From the NCBI GenBank assembly GCA_019240395.1, contig JAFAYM010000200.1, forward strand, positions 1 through 35,019: a stretch of DNA of 35,019 nt, read 5' to 3'. Every line of letters starts with the position of its first letter. The stretch's first letter is position 1. The notes under the pieces were generated by a model that was not told where the DNA came from, made no database searches, and saw nothing but the letters and a program-made list of their open reading frames with translations. Origin of the DNA: Acidisphaera sp. GTDB taxonomy: Bacteria > Pseudomonadota > Alphaproteobacteria > Acetobacterales > Acetobacteraceae. Below are positions 1 to 7,039 of this stretch, piece by piece. A program made the position numbers and the translations under genes.

Positions 1-1
1 C

Positions 2-283
2 GAAGCACTCGACCTGTCGTGCGTCGGCGAAGTGCGCTGCCTCGGCCTGATCGTCGGGGTCGAGCTGGTCGCCGACCGCGCGTCGCGTCGCCGGTTCCCC
101 GCCGGGATGGAGGTCGGCGGGCGCGTGCGGCGGGAGGCGCAGGCGCGCGGGGTGCTGGTGCGCAACCGCGACGACGTGATCAACCTTGCGCCCCCCTATG
201 TCGTCAGCGAGCCGGAGATCGAGCGGATCGCCGCGGTGCTGCGGGAGTCGATCGCGTCGGCGACGCAGCAGACCGCTCCTTGA
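2..283 (+). CDS. Class III (PLP-dependent) aminotransferase, C-terminal part
   Basis: Only the last 93 codons are inside the window; the gene starts upstream. The visible peptide has the usual C-terminal small domain of fold-type I class III aminotransferases (ornithine, beta-alanine or 4-aminobutyrate type). A segment reading EVRCLGLIVGVELV is the family's conserved block before the domain closes, followed by a helix and VRNRDDVINLAPPYVVSEPEI, the typical 'no-return' strand and terminal helix. The PLP lysine and substrate-binding residues lie outside the window, so the substrate cannot be named. The stop codon is separated by one base from the stop of the convergent M19-like gene. Confidence 0.85.
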   Translation, partial: EALDLSCVGEVRCLGLIVGVELVADRASRRRFPAGMEVGGRVRREAQARGVLVRNRDDVINLAPPYVVSEPEIERIAAVLRESIASATQQTAP

Positions 284-284
284 C

Positions 285-1253
285 TCATCGGGTCTCGGAC
301 GCGGGGGCCCAGACCTCGCCGAGGAATCTCACCCAGTTCTCGCCCATGATCTTCTCGATCAGGCCCCCCGGCAGGCGCTTGCGCTCCAGCGCCACGACCA
401 GGTTGCCGTAATCGCCGAGCGTCTCGAGCCCGCCGAGGATCGGGATGCCGCCCATGTCCACCAGCCGGCGGCCGTAGCCCTTGTCGCTGGCGATCCAGTC
501 GAAGAAGGCCTGCTCCTGGCCCTGGATGTGATCCGTGCCGATCCCGACCCGGTCCGCTCCGACGACGTCGACGACGTGCGCGATCGCGTCGGCATAGTCA
601 TCGACGTTGGCGCCAAGGCCCCTGGCCATGAACGGAGGCACTCCGGCGACGCCGACGAAGCCGCCATGATCGGCGATGCTGCGCAGCTGCTCGTCGGACT
701 TGTTCCTTGGGTGGTGGCGCAAGGCTGCCGGACAGCAATGCGTGTAGGCGACAGGGCGCCGGGAGGCCTCGATCGCGTCCTGCGCGGTCCTTTCGCCGAC
801 ATGGCTCAGATCGATGAGCATTCCGACGTCGTTCATTTCGTGGACAAGCTCACGGCCGTAATCGGTGAGACCACCATCATGGCTCTCGTAGCAGCCGAAG
901 CCCACGGCGTTCGCCGTGTTGTAGGTCAGCTGTGCGACGCGCACGCCGAGTTCGTGAAACACCCGGACGTGCGGCAGATAGTCGCCGAAGCCGGTGGTGT
1001 TCTGCCATCCCAGGATGATTCCGACGCGCCCTTCATCGCGGGCCCGGGGAATATCGCCGACATCGTGGACCGGGGTGATCAGGTCGGCGTGCTCGATGAA
1101 CATCCGCTTCCACTGCGCGATGTTGCGCAAGGTCTCTTCAAGACCCTCCCAGACCGAACATGTGCAGTTGGCCGCTGTGAGCCCGCCCCGCTGCATGGCC
1201 TCGAAGGTCGTGCGGTCCCACCGCGACACGACGAGCCCGTCGACGATCAGCAT
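285..1253 (-). CDS. M19 (renal/membrane dipeptidase) family protein, metal ligands altered
   Basis: A 322-residue TIM-barrel amidohydrolase of peptidase family M19. Recognisable blocks are GVRVAQLTYNTANAVG (about residue 100), LIDLSHVGERT (about 145) and a YTHCCPAALRHHPRNKSDEQL region (about 165), which carry the two histidines that normally bind the second zinc. The N-terminal HxD ligand pair is absent (the start reads DGLVVSRWDR), and the bridging glutamate position appears to be Gln in GWQNTTG. I know this HxD-less pattern from an M19 subfamily found near dimethylglycine/carnitine-type catabolic genes, so it may not be an ordinary zinc dipeptidase. I chose the ATG at 1253 because homology begins there; the open frame to 1406 reads as low-complexity sequence. 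Substrate unknown. Confidence 0.8.
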   Translation of the reverse strand: MLIVDGLVVSRWDRTTFEAMQRGGLTAANCTCSVWEGLEETLRNIAQWKRMFIEHADLITPVHDVGDIPRARDEGRVGIILGWQNTTGFGDYLPHVRVFHELGVRVAQLTYNTANAVGFGCYESHDGGLTDYGRELVHEMNDVGMLIDLSHVGERTAQDAIEASRRPVAYTHCCPAALRHHPRNKSDEQLRSIADHGGFVGVAGVPPFMARGLGANVDDYADAIAHVVDVVGADRVGIGTDHIQGQEQAFFDWIASDKGYGRRLVDMGGIPILGGLETLGDYGNLVVALERKRLPGGLIEKIMGENWVRFLGEVWAPASETR

Positions 1254-1530
1254 GCTCAGGCCTCGATGTCGTCGATTTCGTGTCGCCGGGGCTGGGGCGA
1301 CAGGCTTCGGATCTGCGTCATCGATCGGCTCCCTGGGTTGCGCCGCGTGCCCAGCCTCGCATGGGTCGCACGGCCGCTCCACAGGGAAAGAGCCGGACGA
1401 TGGCACCCCTTGATGCCCGACCGCTGAGGGCCGCCGGTCGCCCCGTGTGAATCAGGTCACTTCCGAAGCGCAACGACGCCCGGTATGCTCGGCCCTCTGG
1501 TCACCGAACCCCAACGGAGGGTTGTTCGTC
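1254..1530. other. Intergenic region upstream of the VgrG island
   Basis: No convincing protein is encoded here. It separates the divergent M19-like gene from the VgrG island and must carry promoters for at least one direction. I see no clear -35/-10 pair or strong hairpin. The near end, at 1516-1521, holds the Shine-Dalgarno sequence for the small ORF at 1531. Confidence 0.4.
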
Positions 1531-1632
1531 ATGCCTGTGATGGACGCCGGCTGTGGCGCCATGCCCGCATCCGGCGGCGGTTCGGATGGCGTCGTCGCAG
1601 CGATGACGGGCGCGGATCATGTCGTGCAGTAA
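1531..1632 (+). CDS. Small ORF (33 aa) leading the VgrG island
   Basis: An ATG at 1531 is preceded by a strong GGAGGG at 1516-1521 with 9 bases spacing, better than the ribosome site of any following gene in this group. The 33-residue Gly/Ala/Met-rich product has no recognisable domain. Its end overlaps the start of the next gene by 14 bases, which suggests translational coupling. It could be a real small protein, a leader peptide, or the remnant of a longer gene. No homology is claimed. Confidence 0.35.
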   Translation: MPVMDAGCGAMPASGGGSDGVVAAMTGADHVVQ

Positions 1633-2260
1633 TGGCGAGAGTCTGACATTGGGCCGCCGGGATGCTGCCGCCGGCGCCGCCGATCTGGTGCTGACCTGCC
1701 GCCCCGGCAAGACCGACGGCTCGTTGCGGTTCCTCTACACGCTGGAGAACCGCGGGACTGCCGAGGTCTTCGTCATGGACGCACTGCCCAGCATCGATCC
1801 GGCAACCGGCGAGGGGCGGGCGAAGCAGCAGGCTGCGGTGGTGATCCTCGATGGCCAGCTTGACGCCGTGGTCGGCAAGTTTGCCGCCCCGCCGCCGACC
1901 GAGCGGCGCGTCGCCGTGCTGGTCGTGCCGCTCGCCCGGCGACTGTCGCCGGGGGGAAAGCTGGAGGGGCAGCTGACTATCCCGACGCCGCTCGCCGAGA
2001 CCAGCCCGTATTTCGCCGATCTCACGCCGCGGCAGTACGAGCCGGTCGATATCAACGCGGTCGTGTTCACGATCGGCTATTGGCAGGCCGGCGTCGATGG
2101 CCTGGTCGCGGCACCGGCCGAGTACGCCCCCGGTCTGTTCACCGTGATCACGCGCAACACCCTGCGCAGCGCGCGGCGCGTGTCGCAACGCTTCCCGACC
2201 GCCGGCTTGCAGATTCTCAAGCGCACGGACGCATTTGCGCGCTCGCTCACCGTCGATTGA
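1619..2260 (+). CDS. Hypothetical protein upstream of vgrG
   Basis: A 213-residue protein of unknown function whose codon use matches the genome. There is no signal peptide or membrane segment. The middle part alternates short beta strands (LRFLYTLENRGTAEVFVMD, then RVAVLVVPLARRLSPGGK), which looks like an Ig-like or transthyretin-like sandwich; this is inference from pattern only. It is followed 21 bases later by vgrG on the same strand, so it may be an adaptor, chaperone or cargo protein for the VgrG spike. Its own start lacks a good Shine-Dalgarno and overlaps the 33-codon ORF, so expression may depend on coupling. Confidence 0.7.
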   Translation: MSCSNGESLTLGRRDAAAGAADLVLTCRPGKTDGSLRFLYTLENRGTAEVFVMDALPSIDPATGEGRAKQQAAVVILDGQLDAVVGKFAAPPPTERRVAVLVVPLARRLSPGGKLEGQLTIPTPLAETSPYFADLTPRQYEPVDINAVVFTIGYWQAGVDGLVAAPAEYAPGLFTVITRNTLRSARRVSQRFPTAGLQILKRTDAFARSLTVD

Positions 2261-2281
2261 CGCGGCATAGGAATCACCGAG

Positions 2282-5275
2282 ATGGCGGACCGGGACCCGG
2301 TTCAGACAGCGGACAAGCGCCTGGCAATCCACACCGCGCTCGACGGTGTCGAGAAGACCGATGACTACGATCCCTTGCTGCTGGTGGCGATCAAGGGCAC
2401 TGAAGACGTGTCCGCGCCGTATCGTTACACCGTGACGATGTGGCGCTATGTCCACATTCCCGAGCACCCGCCGGTTCCTCCCGCGGACCTGATCGACACG
2501 GCGGTCGAGGTGCGCGTCAACCTCAAGGAAACGCTCGAGGTGGGAATAAGCGGTTCGGCATCGGGCTACAGCACGTCCAAGGAGAAGGAGACGAGCACCT
2601 ATGTCCGCCGCTGCGGCGTTTTCGAGACCTTCAACGACGAAGGTTTCGTCCTCGGTGAAAGTGCGGCCGATGTTAAGGGGATAAAGCATTACATCAGGCA
2701 ATATACCGGGACGATTGTACCAGCCTTCAAGATGCTCGACTACGAAACCTGCTTTCGCGTGTTCGAACAGAAAACCGTCGTCGACATCATCAAGGAAGTC
2801 ACTGATCCGTATCCATACGATTTCTTCCTGAAGATAGACTATACCTTTTTGCAGAACGTGGTGTTCCCGACGATCCCGTACTGCGTGCAGTTCAAGGAGA
2901 GTACGTTCAATTTCCTCAGCCGACTGATGGCGGAGTACGGCATCTGGTACTATTTCGATCACAATGCCCAGACAACGAATATCGCCACCATGGTGCTGGG
3001 CACCGGCCACGTGAAGTTCAAACCTGTCACCACCAGCGGCAAGGAACAATTCGACGCGAATTTCCCGATCAACCAGCTCACCCTGCTCACCAACAAGAAA
3101 CTCGATCCGAGCGCACTGACGATCCAGCACTTCCAGGAGAACTACAACCCGATCGTGCGTCAGTCGCGCTTCGGCAATTTCAACATCCTCAATCCGATCG
3201 ACCCGATCACCGCCAAGACCGATATCCAGCCGCAGCGCGACCTGATCTCGGCCACCAACATGAAGATCCTCAAGAATCCGCCATCTCCGGCGCCGAACGA
3301 CGACTATTATCGGATGGAAAGCTTCGGCATGTCGGTGGATCAGAATTCACCGGCGAATCCACCGACCAAGGATGCCCTGCCGAGTGCCCAGGCCTACAGC
3401 GACAACTGGATGGCCGGCAAGGAGGCGCTGATCGCCAAGGTGAGCGGCGGGACGCGGAATTGTGCTTTCATTCCGGGCTTCACCTTCGACCGCATCGCGC
3501 GATCCGGCATACCGGGCGTCGTCGTCACCGCGCAGGGTGCCGTCTCCGCCGATGAGGCCGGCGCGGCTGCCGATGGCGGGGCGGATGCGGTCGTCTTCGA
3601 CAACCCGGGTGCCGCGAACAAGAGCGTCCGCGTCATCAACACCTATGTTCTCGCCCATGTCGAGTTCGAAGGAGTCGACACGTCGTACTCCAGCGATTCC
3701 GGCAATCTCGGGAAGTTCATCACCGATACGCTCTTCCCCAGCAATCTGAGCCGTGCGGATCTTCTGGCGAACGGCACCGCCCAGGGCGTCAACAACTACC
3801 TGCAGAACCAGCTGCCCCTCAATCTGGGACAACCGACATCGCCTGGCACCCCTGGCTTGAGTTTCCTCGCCTACACCGCCGGGGGAGGGCTCGCGGCGGT
3901 GACTGCGGCGATCCCGCTCCTGGTGCAGGCCGTCGAAAAGTGGAGCGACGAAAAGACCGACGACTTCCACTGCAGCTTCGTCGCCATACCGACGGAGAAG
4001 CTCGAATACTCCGGGAGCCAGCTGCCGATGACGGCAGCGTCGCTACCGTCGCTGCCGCTGCCGGTCGCGGTGCAGCCGCAACCCGGCGGACCGCACCTCG
4101 CCGTCGTGATCGGGGCAAGCGGCGTGCCGGCCACCGCCGACCAGGATCTCGGGGAGGTTTACGCCGACAAGCTCGGCCGCGTCCGCGTGCGGTTCGCCTG
4201 GGACCGCAGAAAGGGCGAGCAGCCCGGCGATTCCTTCAAGCGGGGCGATGCCACGTGCTGGGTGCGTGTCTCCGAGGGATGGGCGGGACGAAGTTCCGGA
4301 ACCCAGTTCCTGCCGCGTGTCGGGCAGGAGGTCATCGTCGATTTCATCGACGGCAACGTCGACCGCCCGATCATCACCGGACGAGTGTACAACGCCGATC
4401 ACAACTTCGCCAATCTACCATTCCCCGAGGGACAAGTCGCGCAGTTGGGGGTCACGCAATCCGACCTGCTCAAGCCGGCCGGCTCTTCCGAATACCGTTT
4501 CACCGGCGTGAAAACCCGCAGCATGCCGAAGCCGAGCGGCAATGCGACGGAGCGCTACCACCTCGTGCGGTACGACGACGCCTATAACTGCGAGCAATAT
4601 CTGCTGCGCTCGCAAGGCCGGCTCGATGTCACGGCGTTCGCGCACAGCTTCGAGACCACCTACGGCAACAAGAACGTCACCGCGGTGAAAGGCACGGACC
4701 CCGACGGCAATCCGTTCGGCGGGAACATGTACACCACCGTCGGCCAGGAGTACGACTTGCATGTCGGCAGCAACCGCTACGAGCAGGTCGACAAGGACTA
4801 CGAGATCACGGTCAAGGGCGACGTGCGGGCCGACCTCAAGCAGGGTCTGACGGCGGTGATCAAGGGCGATGTGAGCATCGCGCTTAATTCGCTGACCGTC
4901 GAGGCGACGGAGAAGATCACGCTGAAGGTCGGCCAGAGCTTCATCGTCATCGATCACTGCGCCGTCTACATCAACGGCCCGTCGATGATCTACGAGAATT
5001 CCGGCGGATCGGCGCAAGGCGCTGCCTCGGTGACGATGCAGAATGTCGCGGACGCCGCCTTGGCCGAGCCCGGCGATCAATGGAACAAGCGCGTCACGGA
5101 CTGCATCGGCAAGGCGCCACCGGGCGGCCAGCGCGGCACCCATACCGAGCAGCCGACGCCCGCCCCGGCGTGCGACTCGGTCGTGGACGGCGTCGCCTGC
5201 GATTTTCTTTCCGGCTCGTCCGGCGGAGCTTCCGCCGACCAGGGAGGGAACGGCGACGGATTGAGCGGCTCTTGA
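2282..5275 (+). CDS. vgrG: Type VI secretion tip protein VgrG (long form)
   Basis: A 997-residue trimeric spike protein of the type VI secretion system, longer than the common 600-800. The N-terminal gp27-like region spans about residues 15-595 and includes the conserved CVQFKESTFNFLSRLMAEYG block near residue 200. The gp5-type OB fold runs from about 618 to 700 (LGRVRVRFAWDRR, WVRVSEGWAG, GQEVIVDFIDGNVDRPIITG). A beta-helix needle with repeated short strands follows to about 898. Two features are odd: about 75 extra residues (roughly 477-553) before CSFVAIPTEKLEYSG, which include a hydrophobic stretch, and a C-terminal tail of about 100 residues ending in Gly/Ser-rich sequence. The unknown gene at 1619 precedes it and an M91-like protein follows directly. 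No tss genes are nearby, so it probably serves a T6SS encoded elsewhere. Confidence 0.95.
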   Translation: MADRDPVQTADKRLAIHTALDGVEKTDDYDPLLLVAIKGTEDVSAPYRYTVTMWRYVHIPEHPPVPPADLIDTAVEVRVNLKETLEVGISGSASGYSTSKEKETSTYVRRCGVFETFNDEGFVLGESAADVKGIKHYIRQYTGTIVPAFKMLDYETCFRVFEQKTVVDIIKEVTDPYPYDFFLKIDYTFLQNVVFPTIPYCVQFKESTFNFLSRLMAEYGIWYYFDHNAQTTNIATMVLGTGHVKFKPVTTSGKEQFDANFPINQLTLLTNKKLDPSALTIQHFQENYNPIVRQSRFGNFNILNPIDPITAKTDIQPQRDLISATNMKILKNPPSPAPNDDYYRMESFGMSVDQNSPANPPTKDALPSAQAYSDNWMAGKEALIAKVSGGTRNCAFIPGFTFDRIARSGIPGVVVTAQGAVSADEAGAAADGGADAVVFDNPGAANKSVRVINTYVLAHVEFEGVDTSYSSDSGNLGKFITDTLFPSNLSRADLLANGTAQGVNNYLQNQLPLNLGQPTSPGTPGLSFLAYTAGGGLAAVTAAIPLLVQAVEKWSDEKTDDFHCSFVAIPTEKLEYSGSQLPMTAASLPSLPLPVAVQPQPGGPHLAVVIGASGVPATADQDLGEVYADKLGRVRVRFAWDRRKGEQPGDSFKRGDATCWVRVSEGWAGRSSGTQFLPRVGQEVIVDFIDGNVDRPIITGRVYNADHNFANLPFPEGQVAQLGVTQSDLLKPAGSSEYRFTGVKTRSMPKPSGNATERYHLVRYDDAYNCEQYLLRSQGRLDVTAFAHSFETTYGNKNVTAVKGTDPDGNPFGGNMYTTVGQEYDLHVGSNRYEQVDKDYEITVKGDVRADLKQGLTAVIKGDVSIALNSLTVEATEKITLKVGQSFIVIDHCAVYINGPSMIYENSGGSAQGAASVTMQNVADAALAEPGDQWNKRVTDCIGKAPPGGQRGTHTEQPTPAPACDSVVDGVACDFLSGSSGGASADQGGNGDGLSGS

Positions 5276-5321
5276 AACGGGAATGGGGTTTGGGATCCCT
5301 GACCCCAGCGACGGAGGCATC

Positions 5322-5804
5322 GTGGCGATAAGAGGACAGCCCGCACGGAACATCGGGGCCGAGTCATCGTGGCTCCAGATCGATACGCCGGAGGCCGGCT
5401 ACGCCGGCAGTGTGGTGACCCTTGTCGCGCGGATCGCCAGGACGCAGTCGGGCCGGGCCATCCTGGAAGGCATTCGCGCGAGCGGCGGCCGCGTCAAGAT
5501 CGAGAAGCCGACGCTCACCGACCCGCCGAATGCCACGGTCGGGCGGGAACCTGCGGTCAAGAGACCCGCCCCGGAAAACGCCGGCGTCACGCCGGACTGT
5601 TATATCGGTTTCGATCCGGAGGACTGGCCGAGTCCGGTCGATCCAGCCGCGCGCTCACCGGAGGTGATCCTGTTCCTGCTGCTGCGCGAGGCCGTGTCCT
5701 TCCTCCGGGCCGGCGGCGGGGCGGATGCGCGGAGCGTCAGCGCGGAGCCCGATCCGGAGGAGGCAGCGGCGATCGCCCAATTCCAGAGGGAACGAAGCGC
5801 CTGA
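5322..5804 (+). CDS. Degenerate M91-type metallopeptidase-like protein, putative T6SS cargo
   Basis: A 160-residue protein directly after vgrG. Its layout follows M91 (NleD/HopH-type) effectors: a helix-strand unit with TQSGRAILEGIRASGGRVKI, a variable middle, then SPEVILFLLLREAVSFLRAG where M91 enzymes have PxVxLxHELxHA. The zinc motif HExxH is replaced by LLLRE, so catalysis as a metalloprotease is unlikely. A DPEEAAA acidic helix follows, as in the family. I prefer the GTG at 5322, which has ACGGAGG four bases upstream; an in-frame ATG at 5283 lacks a good ribosome site. Its position after vgrG suggests a secreted effector or a decayed effector acting as adaptor or immunity factor. The M91 link is by motif recall, not search. 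Confidence 0.6.
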   Translation: MAIRGQPARNIGAESSWLQIDTPEAGYAGSVVTLVARIARTQSGRAILEGIRASGGRVKIEKPTLTDPPNATVGREPAVKRPAPENAGVTPDCYIGFDPEDWPSPVDPAARSPEVILFLLLREAVSFLRAGGGADARSVSAEPDPEEAAAIAQFQRERSA

Positions 5805-5868
5805 CCTTCACGTCGCGGGCGCCGACCGCCCATTGTGCCGGGCCGCAGATGCCGCGCACCCTCGCCGC

Positions 5869-6618
5869 ATGCCGCCCCCCCTGCTCCTGTTCGGCGCCGG
5901 ATTGCTCGCGGGGACGATGAACGCGCTCGCCGGCGGCGGCTCCTTCGTGATGCTGCCGGCGCTGATCGCGGTCGGCGTGCCTTCGGTCCAGGCGAACGCC
6001 TCCAGCACCGTGGCGCTCTGGCCGGGGAGCGCGGCCAGCGTGTGGATATATCACCCCGGCATGCGTCCGCTGTGCGGCGTGGCGGCCCGTCCAATGCTCG
6101 CAGTGACCCTCGCGGGCGGTCTCGCGGGCAGCCTGTTCCTGCTGTGCACGCCGAGCTCGGCCTTCGACGCGGTCCTGCCCTGGCTGATGCTGCTGGCGAC
6201 CATGGCGCTGATATTCGGGCGCCGCATCGGCGCTGCCCTGCAGGGGCAGCTGCCCCGCCGGACCGGACTCGTGCTGGCGGCGCAGTTCGGGCTCGGTGTT
6301 TACGGCGGCTATTTCGGCGGCGCCGTCGGCCTCATGATGGTGGCGGTCTGGTCGCTGCTGGGCGAAAGCGACATCAAGGGGCTGAACGGCCCGCGCACGC
6401 TGCTGGTCACGGCGGCGAACACGGTTGCGGTGCTTACCTTCGTGGCGGCGGGCGCAGTGCGCTGGCCGCAGACGCTTATCGCTTTGGCCGGCGGCTTGCT
6501 GGGTGGCATCGCCGGCGCCCGTCTCGGCCGCGTCACGCCGACCGGCATCACGCGGGCGATGACGATATGCTTCACCGCCGGCGTCACCGTCGTGTTCTTC
6601 GTTCGCGCCCACCTCTAG
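5869..6618 (+). CDS. TauE/SafE family sulfite/anion permease
   Basis: A 249-residue integral membrane protein of the TauE/SafE (DUF81) family, with about eight hydrophobic segments. The first half carries the family signature GTMNALAGGGSFVMLPALI at the start of the first helix pair, and the second half repeats it as GVYGGYFGGAVGLMMVAVW, the inverted-repeat layout typical of this family. Members export or import small anions such as sulfite or sulfoacetate; the substrate cannot be read from sequence. I chose the ATG at 5869 because homology begins there. An open frame from 5725 overlaps the M91-like gene and its extra residues look non-native. Confidence 0.85.
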   Translation: MPPPLLLFGAGLLAGTMNALAGGGSFVMLPALIAVGVPSVQANASSTVALWPGSAASVWIYHPGMRPLCGVAARPMLAVTLAGGLAGSLFLLCTPSSAFDAVLPWLMLLATMALIFGRRIGAALQGQLPRRTGLVLAAQFGLGVYGGYFGGAVGLMMVAVWSLLGESDIKGLNGPRTLLVTAANTVAVLTFVAAGAVRWPQTLIALAGGLLGGIAGARLGRVTPTGITRAMTICFTAGVTVVFFVRAHL

Positions 6619-6637
6619 AGAAGCCGCCGACCCCCGT

Positions 6638-6957
6638 TCACCTGGATCGTTCGCCCCGGTAGCGCAGTGCGTCGACCAGCAGGGCGAAGGCCGGCGTCGG
6701 TTGGCGGCGGCTCGGGTAGTACAGGTGATAGCCCGGGAAGGGCGGGCACCACTCCGCGAGCACCTGAATGAGCGCGCCATCGGCGAGGTGCGTCGCGACC
6801 AGATCCCTGGGCAGGTACGCCAGGCCGAACCCGGCCAGCACCGCCTTGAGGATGCACGCTATGCTGTTGAACACGAGCTGACCTTCGACGCGCACCTTCA
6901 GCTCGCGCCGGCCCCTTTCGAACTCCCACGCGTAGAGCCCGCCATAAGTCGGCAGGG
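6638..6957 (-). pseudogene. LysR-family regulator, C-terminal fragment
   Basis: About 105 codons match the end of a LysR transcriptional regulator's effector-binding domain: GGLYAWEFERGRRELKVRVE, then a VFNSIACILKAVLAGFGLAYLP-type helix and the GYHLYYPSRRQPTPAFALLVDALR tail. Everything before this is missing: no helix-turn-helix domain and no first half of the sensor domain. The open frame continues upstream to 7054 but reads as unrelated sequence. The break lies near 6957, next to GC-rich repeat-like DNA, so this is a truncated remnant of a gene once read leftward. It probably regulated a neighbour that has been lost. Confidence 0.75.
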
Positions 6958-7039
6958 ACGACGGTCCCTGCCGGGGTCCCCTGCTTGAAAGGAGGCAGAG
7001 CCCCTCGCCTGCACTTCCTGGTTGCGCTAACCCCGTCCC
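6958..7039. repeat. GC-rich interspersed repeat-like segment at the LysR breakpoint
   Basis: About 80 bases between the LysR remnant and the GT2-GtrA gene. On the minus strand it reads as alternating runs such as GAGGGGCTCTGCCTCC and GGGGACCCCGGCAGGG with short inverted repeats. It resembles the GC-rich intergenic repeats common in Acetobacteraceae-type genomes. Membership of a repeat family is recalled by eye only. It also has to contain the start region of the GT2-GtrA gene, for which no Shine-Dalgarno is evident. Confidence 0.3.

Noticed and set aside
1254-1406. N-terminal extension of the M19-like protein
   Set aside because: The extra 51 residues are Pro/Arg-rich with no family similarity, and the conserved start MLIVDGL has its own ATG at 1253.
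1529-3130. 533-codon minus-strand frame opposite the start of vgrG
   Set aside because: It overlaps two plus-strand genes with homology or natural codon use and shows no domain of its own.
1619-5804. A full type VI secretion locus
   Set aside because: Only VgrG and likely associated proteins are present. No sheath, baseplate, membrane-complex, Hcp, PAAR or ClpV gene is seen in the window.
5725-5868. Longer N-terminus of the TauE/SafE permease
   Set aside because: The added 48 residues overlap the M91-like gene, are Arg/Pro-rich and precede the family's normal first helix.
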